From positions 278,036 to 342,035 of the forward strand of contig JAEQBH010006388.1 of the NCBI GenBank assembly GCA_016808115.1: a stretch of DNA of 64,000 bases. The letters run 5' to 3'. The position numbers and the translations under genes are program-made. The notes beneath the pieces are model-generated. The model was given only the letters and a program-made list of their open reading frames with translations, ran no database searches and was not told the origin of the DNA. Source of the DNA: Tetrastigma voinierianum. Lineage: Eukaryota; Streptophyta; Magnoliopsida; Vitales; Vitaceae. Positions 36,561-48,812 of this stretch are shown here, one piece after another. Each line of letters opens with the position of its first letter. The stretch's first letter is position 1.

Positions 36561-37140
36561 CGTAGAAACCAAAATTGGATTATCAGATTGCTAAATTCTT
36601 GAACATGTTCAAGAAATTAGAGACAAACGTTCCTTTTGTTGAGGCATTGGCTCGAATGCCTCATTATGCGATTTTTAAGAACATCCTCGATCGAAAGAGT
36701 TTTGATGAAGATGGAGTGGTAAACGTATAAGCAACATGTAGTGTAATAATCCAGAATAACCTACCACTGAAAATGCAGGATCTTGGCAGCCGCCATTCCT
36801 GCACCATAAGGCTATAGAGTTTTAGGTGACTTTGGGTTTCAGAAGCAAACATCGTCCCGATGCCAGCATCCTATGGTGAGGAATCGACTTGGGGGAGTTA
36901 ACTCCTACAACTATGACTCTACAGATGGCAGACAAGTCTATGGCTCAGCCTGAAGGAATCCTGGAAGATGTACTGATCAAGGTGGGAAAGTTTATTTTCC
37001 CAATGGATTTTGTTGTGATGAACATTGAAGAGACGAGGCCAAGTTCCACTCACTGCTTTGGGTAGGTAAATTCTTGCCCTTTGGGAGGCGACCTTGATAG
37101 ATGTCAAGAAAGGAAGCTCATTCTCGAGGAGTATGAGATG
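36561..37140 (+). pseudogene. Element C2 protease, degenerate
   Basis: The lead helix reads FVEALARMPHYAIFKNIL near 36635-36690. The D-S-G active site is broken (36830-36870; only a remnant near ANIVPMPAS). LTPTTMTLQMADKSMAQPEG then VLIKVGKFIFPMDFVVM (36900-37020) matches C1's protease C-terminal half. Confidence 0.78.
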
Positions 37141-38520
37141 AAAAAGTACACTTAAACCTTAATCAGAGCTTAGGCTCGGCCTAATTTTGAAAATTGGATA
37201 TAAGAATGTTGAAAGAAGTTCTAGCAGTTACGGGCGATTGATGATTGTAAGAATCAAGATTCAATGAATGAAAATATGATGAATTTCCATTATATTGAAG
37301 ATCTTGATACTAAATATCTGAATGCCAGTTTTGAATTAAAAGAAACTATATTAAGTCTGAATGAAGACAATGCAGAAAAATCAAGCAGCAGTAAAAAAAA
37401 GGCATGAAATGAAAAAAATGATGAGGGTTAATTATGGAAGGTGCAAGAACATCCCGAAATATGCCTTCTTGAGAATTTGAAATATCAAAACTTGTAATTA
37501 TAGCAGCTGACTTGACAGAAGGTAAAGAAATGGCGATAGAAATTCTTAAATAGCATAAGAAGCTATGCTTTGGTTAGTGGAAGATTTGAAAGGGATGGAG
37601 TCCAGCAATCAGCATGCATAAAATCCTCTGGGAAAATGTAAAATCATCAGTTTCACATTAGAGAAGGCTGAATCCAGTTATGAAAGAAGTTGTTAGAAAA
37701 GAAGTACTAAAATGGATGAATGTAAGATTTATTTATGAAATCTCAGATAGCCCTCGAGAGAGCCTAATTCATGTGGTTCCTAAGAAGGGTAGATTCATAG
37801 TCATTAGAAATGAGAAGAATGAGCTAATTCAGCAAGCTACCCAGCGGGGATGGAGGTATGCATTGATTACGAATTGAGGCACTACAAAAAGATCATTATC
37901 CTTTTCTTTATTGATCAAATGTTGGACAAGTTAGCAGGCCACCTTCATTGTTTCTTTATGGATATTACGGATATAATCCCATGTGCCATAGCCCACACAA
38001 GGGCTGGGAAGACTACCTTTACATGTCCTTATAAGCGACTTTGGCACAGAAGGATGCCATTTGGAAAAGGTGGATGAGTGTCCATTTTCATGGATTTGGT
38101 GGAGAGGATATGGGGTACCTTGGATGACTTCTCGATCATGGATCGATTTTGAGAATTGCTGTAAAATTTAAGCTGTACTTTAAGAAGTGCTAAGACAAAA
38201 AATTAGCTCTAAATTGGGAAAATGCCATTTATAGTGGCAGCGACATTGTCTTGGGGCATAAAATTTCTACAGCTGGACTTGAGGTTGACCAAGCAAAGGT
38301 TTTGTTATTGAAACTCACGTGCCACCTCACTACTTGATCGAAGGGATTAAGAGGTTTCTTGGGACATACTAAGTTTTATAGAAGATTCGCCAAAGGACTT
38401 CTCCAAATTATCAAGGCCATTATCACGTTGCGAAAAGAAGCAAAAATTTGAATGTGATGAGACGATTGTAAATGTCCATTTAGAGATCAAGAGCTAGGTT
38501 GATGAAACTCTATCATGGAA
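37141..38520 (+). pseudogene. pol: Element C2 reverse transcriptase, truncated
   Basis: The start of RT lies in the open stretch 37680-37877: MKEVVRKEVLKWMNVRFIYE then SLIHVVPKKGRF. A finger block is out of frame at 38015-38060 (TFTCPY, then RMPFG). The catalytic box is reduced to LDDF near 38125. A thumb block (GIKRFLG) lies near 38345. Homology ends near 38510; RNase H and integrase are absent. Confidence 0.78.
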
Positions 38521-38789
38521 ATACCGCAATGGTTGAAATCATGTGCTATGCCTAGTGATTATTGTTGTGAGTTGAAACGAATGATTTGTTTTTGACAAAG
38601 CTCTTTGGAACGTTGTTTAGAATTCATGACATCAGCATGAAAACTTCATGCAGGAAAATCTCTGACACAACTACAAAAGAATGACTAAAGTCCCCAAAAG
38701 TAGTGCCACAAACTTGTTGATTTATAACCTTTTTCTATATAAACCAAAACACCGTTGTCATTATTATTTTCTATGTATAAATATTTTCT
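38521..38789. other. AT-rich stretch without recognised feature
   Basis: This joins the end of C2 to the minus-strand LTR-like sequence of G. It has several short AT-rich runs (TATATAAA, TATAAATATTT near 38730-38800). No gene or clear repeat is seen. Confidence 0.4.
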
Positions 38790-40158
38790 CTATATAAAAT
38801 TTTACAATTTTTAGTCTAAATGAAAGTTTCTGCAAGTGCACACGTCATACAAGAAGTAAAGCGGATTAAAAATAAGTCAAAGTATCGTTCCCAAGGGGAT
38901 TGTTGAAAGCTAAGTCCAAATTACCCCAACTGCTCAAAATCCTTACTATTACTCAAAGTACAAAATTGATTTATTTAAACTAAAGAAATAATGATATAAT
39001 TATAATTCTATATAACTATAACAAAAAATAAAAATGAATTGGATTGGAGAGTTCACTAAGTACAATTAACACTGGGAAATAGATCAATGTATAATTTTCA
39101 ATTTCTACATCATTTTATAACATAGTTCAGCCATTAGATTGAAATCTGCAGGGAACATAAGTTAGTGGTAAAATTATCTCTAAACATGTTTCTAATCTAG
39201 GATCAGGAAGATTTTCAATTAAGTTCACTAACAGTCAAATAATTCTTATAGTAAACAAGTTCATTATTCAATCCACGATTTGTGAGTGTGTGATAGTCTT
39301 ATCTTCTTCGTTGGTAGATTAGCTAATCTTAGGATAACACTTGGATTAGCATACTTCTCCACTCTTTATTTTATTCCCATATGCTTGTTTGTCATAGTAA
39401 TCTCTCTACTAATGTAAGCATATCACCACCTTCGGGATCAAATAGGTCTTTTAGGCTTGTATTATGTGGCTTGGGTAATTGTGGTAGATAATTAGGCCAA
39501 TTTGGCTCAATTACACCCGGACATCGTGTGACTTAAACTCTTGCCTTCATTGTGCATCGCCAGTTTTTTCCATTGATATCAAGTCTTTAACCTCACCATC
39601 TGGTTTGGTGCATCTTTCTCCATACTCTCCATTGTGGTATTTTCTTTTCATTGACCACACTCAGACTATACCTTCTCTTCCTTGTCTTAGAAGCTTTTTC
39701 ACTTTTCATCTTTTATTAAGGTTTATGGAATGGTGCAATGTTTTGTCTTTTAAATATACCACCCATGCGAACTTTGGGTCGTAACTCCCATACCGATTAG
39801 CAGTGAGGGTGCTAGGTGTTGAACACCCTTGAGAACTTAATTGTTCAAGGGAGGAAACAAGACCAAACTCATTCCACCTTGATGTTTTTCTTTTTACAGC
39901 TTCTTTTCTTAATTCTCTTTATATCTCCTCATCTCAATGAATTTTTCTTTCTCAGCCATTTTCATCCCTCTCCATAACTTCAAATAATATTCCCCCAAAC
40001 TTGTCATTTTATTTCATTGATGTATTTTATCATGCAATCTAGGCAAATAAGGGTTCTTTACTGTAAGATTACATTAAAAGGGAGGATCACGGGCTTTCAT
40101 TTGTTAATTAGATGATGAGATTGGCTATTGGCTCAAATAAGGAACTAATGTGTATGCT
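38790..40158 (-). other. Element G LTR end and 3' non-coding region
   Basis: No ORF. Shared with C1: a block with TTGTATTATGTGGCTTGGGT (39460) and one with GGTGCTAGGTGTTGAACACC (39809), both in reverse. The first 500 bp carry the reversed LTR-end phrase of the Athila group. The border between LTR and 3' region was not resolved. Confidence 0.6.
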
Positions 40159-41639
40159 TGTAACGCCCCAAAAAATACCCTATAATTTTTATAATAATTT
40201 TATTATATATTTCGGGTATGAATTGAGCCAAACTTGGGTTTTTCCCGGAAAATTGATAAATTGTGAAATGTGAGCATATGATTAAATAATATATGCTAAA
40301 ATGAGAAATTGATTGAACCCAGGTGAAGTGTAAGAGGGAAAATTTAGATTGGTAAAATAAGGACCTAAGGGTCAAATGATAAACCCAAATGCTAAAGTGA
40401 AATTATGAGAAATGAAGGAGCAAAGTGGAATAATAGGAGACTTAAATGAAAAAAATGGGTTAAGACCCAAAAGAGGAAAGAGCCAAACATGACCTTAAAA
40501 TGGATAAGTGATATTAGACCACATTTGGTTTTATAATGCTCATTTGAGCAAAAATGTGTTTGAGAGGAAGCTAGGGTTTGGCGGAGAAGAGGATTATTTA
40601 ACATGGAAATCCTTCCATTTGTTCAAGATCTTGCAAGAAGGGAAAAGGAAAAAGGTTAGGGCTTTAAGTGCAAAGGGATTAAGGTAAGAACCAAACCTTA
40701 GAATTTTCTTTGATGATGTTTGGGTTGGAAAAACCCTAAACCATCCATAGGTTATGCTTGTAGTTGGTTTAGGATGATATTAGGATGTTATTGAATTGAT
40801 TCCATGTTTGTTTTGGGATTTTGAGGATTTTGGGAGGAAACATCGCAAAGTGGAAAAAGCTGGAAAATCCCGAACTATCGGGCTCCTGGGCCGCGTAAAG
40901 GAACCCGTGTTGCGAAGTAGACCTATACAGTGGATACCTCTTGTGGCTAAGCTAGGATGTGCCAAATAGCACCCCTCAGTGCATGCATAATATTAATTTC
41001 TACGCGGCATAACTATTACTCACATGGCAATTTTTAGATTTTGTCTACGAACACCTCGTTCATTTTCACCAATAGTTTTATGGACCCTAATAAAATGATT
41101 ATTAGTAGGGGTTGAATAATATTAATGGCTGAGTGAAAAATGCAAAGTACCTTGTCGCCTCGGTGAAGCGAGTTCGTCTTTGGGCAGACTTAGTGACTTA
41201 ACCCAAAACCGTTAACGAAGATTAATTGTCATTCACTAAAAAAAAGTATAATAATTGTTTATCCACTAAGTGGCGTAATGGTTATTGACTAGGGACGGGT
41301 GAGGATCACACAACACAGGCAAGATCGAAAAGAAGAGCGAGATTCGCTTGACTTTGATTAGTTCTTCGAACCTCTATTCCGATTCAAGTATTGTTAGTTC
41401 TTTGTTCACCATAATTATATTTGAAATTCAAGTGTTATGGTAGTTTACCAAATAAATCTGAAATGATTATATGCAATGAGTATATCTTTGAAATGATATT
41501 ATGAAAGGGCATATGGATTTGAAAATGTGATATCTGAAATGTTTGACAACTAAATGCATGTGAGTGATTAATTGGTGCTTGAATTTGGTCAATTCTTGAC
41601 ATCTTGAATTGAATATAGATATCATAGAATAACCAACAT

Positions 41640-41875
41640 GGTGGGATTGCTGTCGGCATTGAGTCAAATGCGAGAGCCAGGCCAAAGGTGTTCGTGTCCA
41701 CATGGCGGGATGCGCGATACGGCATCCGTCGTGATGGTGTATGGCATTATTAAAATGTTGTACTTGGCGGGATGCACCAATTGACATCGTCATGATGGCG
41801 TATCGATTTTTAAATGACCGCTTGGCGGGGCGCGCAATCCACATCAAGTCGTGATGGAAGTGGTATTAAATGTGT
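41640..41875 (+). repeat. ~60-bp tandem repeat in outer solo LTR
   Basis: Three diverged units share GGCGGGATGCGC, a short spacer, CATC.GTCGTGATGG and TATGGCATTTT-like text (near 41703, 41767, 41823). CG-rich motifs again lie in a mainly AT-rich LTR. Confidence 0.7.
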
Positions 41876-44219
41876 AAGCACATTATCGAATGACAAAAAG
41901 GATAGGATTCATCGAACGAAATCCGTCATGAATGTGGATTGTATAGACAAAGTGAAATAACAACCTTTGAAGAGTGAAAATGAGATTTGTAAACTAAATA
42001 CGTCATTAAGAGTATATGTTTGAGATCATGATTTGAGATAAATGATTTGTTGCGAGTGTAGAAATATATTTTGATTTGTAAAGTTAAAGCATGCTTAGAA
42101 AATGAATAAGCATGAGTATAGTTTGATATAAAAGGCATGGTTTATGATAAATACGTCATGTTAAATTGAAAATTGGAATAGGAAGCGTATAAAACCACTA
42201 AGCATGAAAATGTAGCTGTAGTTTTATCTATGCGCGAGTTTGGAGTAAACAGAAAGAGGCAAGATCAAGAAGCGCGAGTCGCAGAGGGTGCGGCGTATAA
42301 GTATACTTGCAAATCTTGTACATGCCGTTCTTTTGAACATGTGACATTTGTGAACAAGAAGTTAGTCTTTGAACTATTGTTTTGTATATCATTTTGAAAA
42401 GGCATGTCACCATTTTGTAAACGTATTGTATAAAATTAAATGTTTATGGGCCTACCATTTTGAAACGACTTCGCATAATAGAAACCCAACTCTAAAATGA
42501 AATGACATAAATAAAAATGTTTGATAAGATAAATGAAAATGGTCGAACTAGCCCGAGCTGAGTTCGGGTCCGCCATTCGGAGTTTGAATTAGGGATTCGT
42601 GTAACACCCCAAAATATACCTAGTCGTTTTCCGACAAGTTTAGGAGTATTTTGTAAGCTATAATTTATTTGTTTCATAAGTTAAATGTGAAAGCAGGGAA
42701 GAGAGACAGGAAAGTTACAAAACTTAGGGACAAAATCGTGAATTTGTCAAAAGGGGCTTAAAAGTCATAGAATTGGAAGAGAAATTTGTGGGCCAAAATA
42801 CAATTTTGAGAACTTAAAATACAAATGGTCAAACATGGAGGGACCTTTTTGCAAATAAGGCAACTTAACCCAAAAATGGGTTTTTGGAGGGCCAAACAAG
42901 GCCTTAGCAAAATCTGGATTTAAAGACCAAAATTGGTCTCATTTGGAGGAAAAAAACAAACCGTGAAGAAGAAGAAGAGAATAAGAGAAGGAGTGGAGAT
43001 CAAGAAGCGAAGCGACGAAGGTATGGAACTTTAGTTTTTTTATGGAAACTAACCTAGATCATGGAATTGAATGGATCTATAAAACTTTAAGGCTTTGTAT
43101 GATCAAGAGTTTATCTCCAAATCTAGGGTTTTGATAGAACTGCATTCTAACCTTAGATTTCTTGAATTTAGGGTTGGTAAAACCCCATATGTAACAAGAT
43201 AAGCTTGGAATCCTCCCATTTGGGTTGGATTCATGGATTGAATGAGAAGCAATTGAGTTAGGGTTTAGAATGAGCCCTAACTAATCATCATGGTTGGTTT
43301 GAGGATGGGTCACCAACCCATGTTGGAATGATTTTTGGGAGAATTCATGGAAAGGTTTTGAAAGAGATAAGAAATGAAGAGAAATTGAATGAAAAGTGAT
43401 TCCAAGGTGAATTAGAAAGGATTAGATGTGTGTTGGATGTATAGAATTGGTTGAGTATCAAAGTATGGAAAAATGTGAGAAAACACACATTACAGGCACT
43501 TTTCGAGACTTATCACCAGTACAATTTGAACTTATACCGGGTACAACATGTCCCCGGTCGTTTTTGACCAACATCTGAGTACAAGTTAGACTTATGCAGG
43601 TACAACCTACATTCTGTTTTCCTGTTTCGACCAGTTTTCGTATTTTGGCCATAACTTCCTCATTTCTTATCCGATTTGAGTGATTCAAGTGGCTACGTAA
43701 AATAGACTTCAAGGAGAACCAAACTTAAAGAGAAGGCATCGCCAAAATCTGATCCTAAGTGGCCTAAAAATTCAGTCAAAGTGGGACCATGTGCAAGCCA
43801 AATACTGGTTCCAGCTTTGAACATAGAGAAGTCCGGGATGTTTCAGACGTAACTTTCAGAGTTCGGTCTCGAATTGAGTGATTCCAGTTGGGAATAGAAC
43901 CATAGCTATAACTTTAAAGGAGTACGAAGATACAGTGTCAAATATCAAGACAAGGCATTGGAAAATAAATATTTCAAATTGTCCCTCGTAAAATCGGTAA
44001 GCGAGCTAGTTGGCATGAAAATGCCATAGCGAGTTTGGACAATCCGATTGGATTGATTCAATTTCTGGGTAAAAAGAGTAGATTCATAGAAGAATAAGAA
44101 TACATGAATAAGGTGTGATTACATGCTCATCATACCTTACCAGTATATGGAATATGATGCATCGAAGCGTAAAGTGGCTAACAATGTCTTATTATAAGAT
44201 AGTGATTATTGAACTCATA

Positions 44220-44490
44220 TAATTGTAAAGCGCCTAAGACCGATTATTGAATGACATGGCACTCGACCGTGCTTGACACATTGGCGCTGATGCTCACGAT
44301 TAGATGCGGCGGCACTCTACGATCGTGCCCGGCACGGTAGTACTTGGTACTCGATTAGTCGCGGCGGCACTCTACGTCGTGCCCGGCACATTAGTATGAT
44401 TACTCTCTGATTAGTACTTGGTACTCTGCGATTAGTGGGTGGCACTCTCTGTCGGTCTTTGGCACTCTGCTCATGCTCACGGCACCTCGA
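44220..44490 (+). repeat. Short tandem repeats, GGCACTC / GTGCCCGGCAC type
   Basis: Recurrent GGCACTCTACG, CGTGCCCGGCAC (self-complementary GTGCCGGGCAC-like core), GTACTTGGTACTC and TCGATTAG-type words repeat every ~55-65 bp, four or five times. Confidence 0.65.
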
Positions 44491-44619
44491 TCTATCTTGT
44501 ACCTTCGAATTATTTATTGTCTGTGTGTCCTACTCACATTCCATTCTTTAGTCTAGGCAATCCAACAATTATATGATAAGACTCTGAATAAGAACAAAAA
44601 AATTGAATATGGTAAAGAT

Positions 44620-46060
44620 CTAAATGTACCTACGGGTACCTCTGTATTTGTTCTGTAGTACCTACAGGTACTCTTGTATCTGATACTCCTGTATTTGATT
44701 AAGCTCTGTAGCTCCTACGGGAGTCCCGAATGAATATACGTCTGTTATAAGTATAAGTTTTGCATAAGAAGAAACTACGCCAACTCTACGGGAGGTCGAA
44801 TAAGTATGATCCGGTAGTACCCCTAAGGAATTGCTCCTCGTATCGATGAAATAAGTATATAGCGGTAGTACCTACAGTGCTCTCGTATCGATAAAATAAG
44901 TACAAGTTACGTAAAATATAAGTATAGAATCCGGTCATTACCTAGTGCTTAGTATAATGAATCATGATCATTCCCTCTGAAGACTAATGTCCGTATACGC
45001 AATAAATTAAGTCCGACTGGTATGTATTATGATCTGATGCATTGACTTATTGTTCCTCTGGTACCTTCGCTACAAGAATAAGATCCATTAAGACGATAAT
45101 AGGATTACGTAAAGCAGTATAAGATCTATAAGACAAAAATAAGTCACATGTCGATAAATCCACGTATCGATATACGTATCTGATAAATCCACATTAATAA
45201 ATACTTACGTATCGATAAGTCACGTATATGAGTAAATCCTGTATCACGAGTACTCCTTGTATCACATTAAGTCACGTATCGATAAGTCCTGTATCTGATA
45301 AGTCCCGTATCTGATACGTCGGTATCTGATAATAAGTCCTATATACGATACTTACCGTATGCGATCAAGTTGCAATGCGTACTATGGGTACTCCACGCCT
45401 CTGATTAAGGATTACGTCGTACCTCACGGGTACTCACATCTCTGATTTAGTTTTGTAGTACCCTCACGGGTACTCTTGTATTTGATTAAGTTAGGTGGTA
45501 CCTCACGGGTACTCAGTATCGATAAAGTAGTATAAGTCCGATGAGTACTAAGGGTATTCTTAATATCGATAAATAGAAGTACAAAGTTACGTAGCCACCT
45601 CACAGTACTCCATAGTATCAAGTAAGACAAGTATAAGCTCCGTAAGATAAGAATAAGTCCTGTATACAAATATAAGTTCAGTAAGACGTTATAGGATTCA
45701 GGTAAGACTAGTATAGAACATGATGCTTACAGTCTTTCATTATAGATTAAGTTCATAAATCCGATTATACGTTCCGTAATCTTTGTGATACCTACGGGTC
45801 CCCCGAACAAGTGTAAACTTCGTAGGATAATTATGAGTTCTGTAAACTCCTACGGGAGATCTGAGATAGATCTAAATATCAATACGTGTTTAAGTACCTC
45901 TGTATAAGCATAGGTTCTGTAACTCCTATGGGAGATCGAAATAAGTTTATGTCTGATACAAACATAAGTATAAATTTGTATCCTACGGGAGATAGGTATC
46001 AGTCTGACAGAAGTTCAAGTATATGTCCTTTGGGAGTCTGCTATAAGTATAAGATCCGAT
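44620..46060 (+). repeat. Degenerate tandem array with GTACCTACGGGTAC palindromes
   Basis: At least fifteen copies of a word like GTACCTACGGGTAC or CTCCTACGGGAG occur, each able to fold as a small hairpin (GTACC/GGTAC or CTCC/GGAG). They alternate with TCGATAA-, GTATCTGATAAGTC- and ATAAGTATAAG-type words. At 45170-45360 a ~20-bp unit (AAGTCCCGTATCTGATA) repeats closely. Confidence 0.7.
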
Positions 46061-46734
46061 TGCTATAAGTATAAGCTCCGGATAGGAATGAGTGCTATGA
46101 GAATAAGATCCAAATAAGGATAAGTCTGCCATAAGTGTAATTCTTGAGTAAGTATAAGATCAGAATGTGATAAGTATTAGTCTGTATAAGCCTAAGTAAT
46201 TTAGCCTATAAGTTCATTATGTGAATGCGAATGATACGATGCATTCTGCATTATACGTATTTGTGTTTTACATTATAAGAAATGTTTTATTTAAGTAAAA
46301 ACAGTACACGGTGTTTAATCGGAATTAATAGTCTGAGGAGAAGAGCGTCGATAAACATCAAGCATCTCAATTTGGGCCAACACACTTGTAAGGGTTCTAC
46401 ATGCAGTTCGTCACTCTTGGATTATTAAATGTAAGAAATAAAGTTTGTATTTATAGAAATGGGACTCGATTATATGTATACAATATTTTGAATTATTATA
46501 AGATGTAAGGCCATACCCGCGATGCAGGTCGGTTTAAAATAAAATAAAAAAAATAATCAGGTAAGGAGTCCCAGTATTTGGTCTTGCATCCCGGAAAACG
46601 GGGCGTGACAATTCGAGTCACAACGGTTTTGAAATAAATAAATAAATAAATAAAAATATCATATATTGACGAGCATCCGGGAACCGAGTTGAGATCCATG
46701 CACATTCGGTCGGGCCAGAAAGAAGGGTGTTACA

Positions 46735-47330
46735 ATCTTGATGCATATTCTAAGGGTATTGGAAGCTTTGGCTCAATCTTCCAAGAATGGCCTATATCAT
46801 TTCCTGTTAGTGGTATTGCCTAGGATTTCACCTTGACTAATAATCTAACAAGTTCTAGGACATTGGAGAGATTATTGTGATGGATATCAGAAGATTTCCC
46901 TAATCAGGGCACAATTTGTTTTAGAGTTACTTTTGATATCATGCCAGAAACCCACATCGAGTTTTAATAGCAGGACTATTTACAAAAACAGAATAATAAG
47001 TCTTATTTGTTTCATCAATTGGTTGCAATCCTCCTTATTCTTGAAGTTCAACACATCTATTAATGTTCTTACATATCATCCTACCTCAATGCATCTATCA
47101 AATTTCTTGTTTGGTTATTTGATATGTTGTTGTGTTATTTAACAAGTTAGAAAGTTCATTTAAATCAACCATTCAGTTGTTTAACACAACATTGTTTCAT
47201 ACCTTTATCATTTTAATTCAACGAACAAGTCACAACCATTAAACAATTCAATCTAGGTAAATTGGTTTCTGTATTATTGTGGCTATTCACTACAAATTCA
47301 TCAAATTCTACTTATTCAAAAGCAAGGAAA
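46735..47330 (-). other. Element G 3' non-coding region, second piece
   Basis: Homologous in reverse to C1 27230-27700. Shared words include CATCCTACCTCAATGCATCT (47088; the C1 complement carries AGATGCATTAGGGTAGGATG). No ORF of note. Confidence 0.65.
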
Positions 47331-48812
47331 GAAAAAAATTAAATAAAATATCCAACCTGAGAAATGCAAAAAGAAGTGGATGCCGGGATTTGCAAAGATT
47401 TCTTTTTATTTAATTTTCAATAATAGGGATATAGTTCTGAGAGAAGGGAAGAAACAATTGGGTTGCTCATTTTCTTCTTCTATCATGCCTATAGGGATAG
47501 TGGGGCAGATTAACTGATTCATATTTATAGCCAGCTACTGAAGGAGATAAATCAGGGATCTAGACTTGTGGCTGCTTGGACTTGCTTCCTTCTTCAGTTC
47601 TATTCAGTGCGAGACCGCTCGGGTGGCGGTGCCATTTGCTTGATTAGAGTCATTTGTCTCTGCCTAATAGAGTTCAGGGTTCCCTCAAACTCACCTGAAT
47701 GAGTACATTTTATCAGGTTGTTATTGTGACATGTCTAAGCTTTATGTCAACACTTCTCCTATATTTTAGAATTTGGCTTATTTCCTTGTCCACTTTTCTT
47801 TATAGGAGCCTTATTTCTTCAGTGCTCTTTATCTGAATGCAGAAGATCCTTCTACAACATGTTCTGCTCCATGGCCTCCTCTCCCTCATTCATAATCTTA
47901 ATTAGCTCACTGTTCCTCCTTAACTGATAAAAAAGAAAGGCATCTTCTCTTACCTTGAGTTCTTCGCTTTCGGTTCTGTTCTCACTATTTCCCATCAATC
48001 TTCCATCTTCATCTACGAACATGGTGGCACCTCGATTCATCTTCTTTTTATCTCAACATCCATGTACTTTCATCCACAATTGCAGTTGGACTTTTCCAAC
48101 TTGTTGTCCCTCTTACATTTTCATTCTCGGGTTTTTCGTCATCTCGATCAATTCGGCATTGTTACCTTGGGGCTCTAAACTTCGACATGCCTGCAGTGGA
48201 CTGTCTCACCTCTAGGGAAAGGTCGGTATTGGGGTCAAACTTCTCTACCTCTATTATTGCTCTTGAGCTTCATTTTCAAGTTGTGTTTGATGTATTTCTA
48301 CATTTTCTTCTTCATCTCTTACTATTTTTACTTCTCTTCCTACGCCTCTATTCTTAGGCCCCTTTGTGATTCGTGACAGTGTCAGGGGTGAGGTCTTAGG
48401 GCAGGTTTCTTCTTCCTCCTAGTCTCCTTCTACACCCCCCAATATGCAAAGCTTAGTGATCAGTGCTGGGTGAGGCACTAGTCCTCTGTACCTTCCCCTG
48501 TAGTAACTCAAGATTGAGTTCTCTATAATTTTTCCCACACTAAACTTGTAGCCCTTCAAAATGGCATACAAGAGTACTGCCTCCTTTTCCCTGACTGCAC
48601 TCAAGTTCTTGGTCGGTAAAATAACTGAGCAAAGGAAATAGAACCAATCCTTTGCTTGTTTAGTCAATGCTCCTCTTGCTATGGACTCATGTGGGTTCTT
48701 TCTGGTGGCATTCCATTTGCCTTTACCATCAGTCAGCAAGTCTACAATCTTTTGAAAGTCTGGTTCTTCGACTAGTCTTTTGAATTTTGATCCATTATTC
48801 CCTCGTTCAGAT
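47331..48812 (-). pseudogene. Element G env-like ORF (plant transposon protein domain)
   Basis: The minus-strand open stretch 48419-48739 (106 codons) reads WNATRKNPHESIARGALTKQ, then DWFYFLCSVILPTKNLS, then AVLLYAILKGYKFSVGKII and PHPALITKLC: the second half of the Pfam Transposase_32 family, found after integrase in Athila-type elements. A coil region lies at 47852-48040 (EDAFLFYQLRRNSELIKIMN). The N-terminal half is missing because the Copia LTR starts at 48813. It is better preserved here than in C1, so the pair is complementary for identifying the family. Confidence 0.8.

Larger units (their letters stand above)
42600..46610 (+). mobile_element. 4.0-kb solo LTR (inner), Ty3/Gypsy TGTAACACCCC type
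   Basis: A 4011-bp LTR starts TGTAACACCCCAAAATATAC and ends GGGGCGTGACA, with a perfect 5-bp duplication ATTCG on both sides (42595-42599 and 46611-46615). No gag/pol is present. The termini are chromovirus-like, but the length is large for Tekay; the family is uncertain. It holds two repeat arrays (44220-44490 and 44620-46060). Confidence 0.88.
40159..46734 (+). mobile_element. Solo LTR (outer), itself interrupted at 42600-46610
   Basis: Starts TGTAACGCCCC and ends GAAGGGTGTTACA. Without the inner LTR it is 2565 bp, close in size to the Tekay LTR at 7654-10212, although the sequences are not close. No internal region is present. Flanks ATGCT (40154-40158) and ATCTT (46735-46739) match at three of five bases, so the duplication is eroded or misread. 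Homology of both flanks to one continuous stretch of C1 (near 27660) confirms a single insertion in G. Confidence 0.78.
38790..48812 (-). mobile_element. Athila-like element G fragment, interrupted by a solo LTR
   Basis: Two pieces, 38790-40158 and 46735-48812, are joined in pre-insertion order. Both match C1's 3' region in reverse orientation: 39380-39960 with 28350-27780, and 46735-47330 with 27700-27230. The gap is a solo LTR (40159-46734). The G sequence continues rightward into an env-like ORF until the Copia LTR begins at 48813. The left part (38790-39300) resembles a reversed LTR end (TATCGTTCCCAAGGGGATT near 38883). Confidence 0.7.

Noticed and set aside
41467..41847. 126-codon minus-strand ORF
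   Set aside because: It lies in a tandem repeat inside a solo LTR; no domain resemblance.
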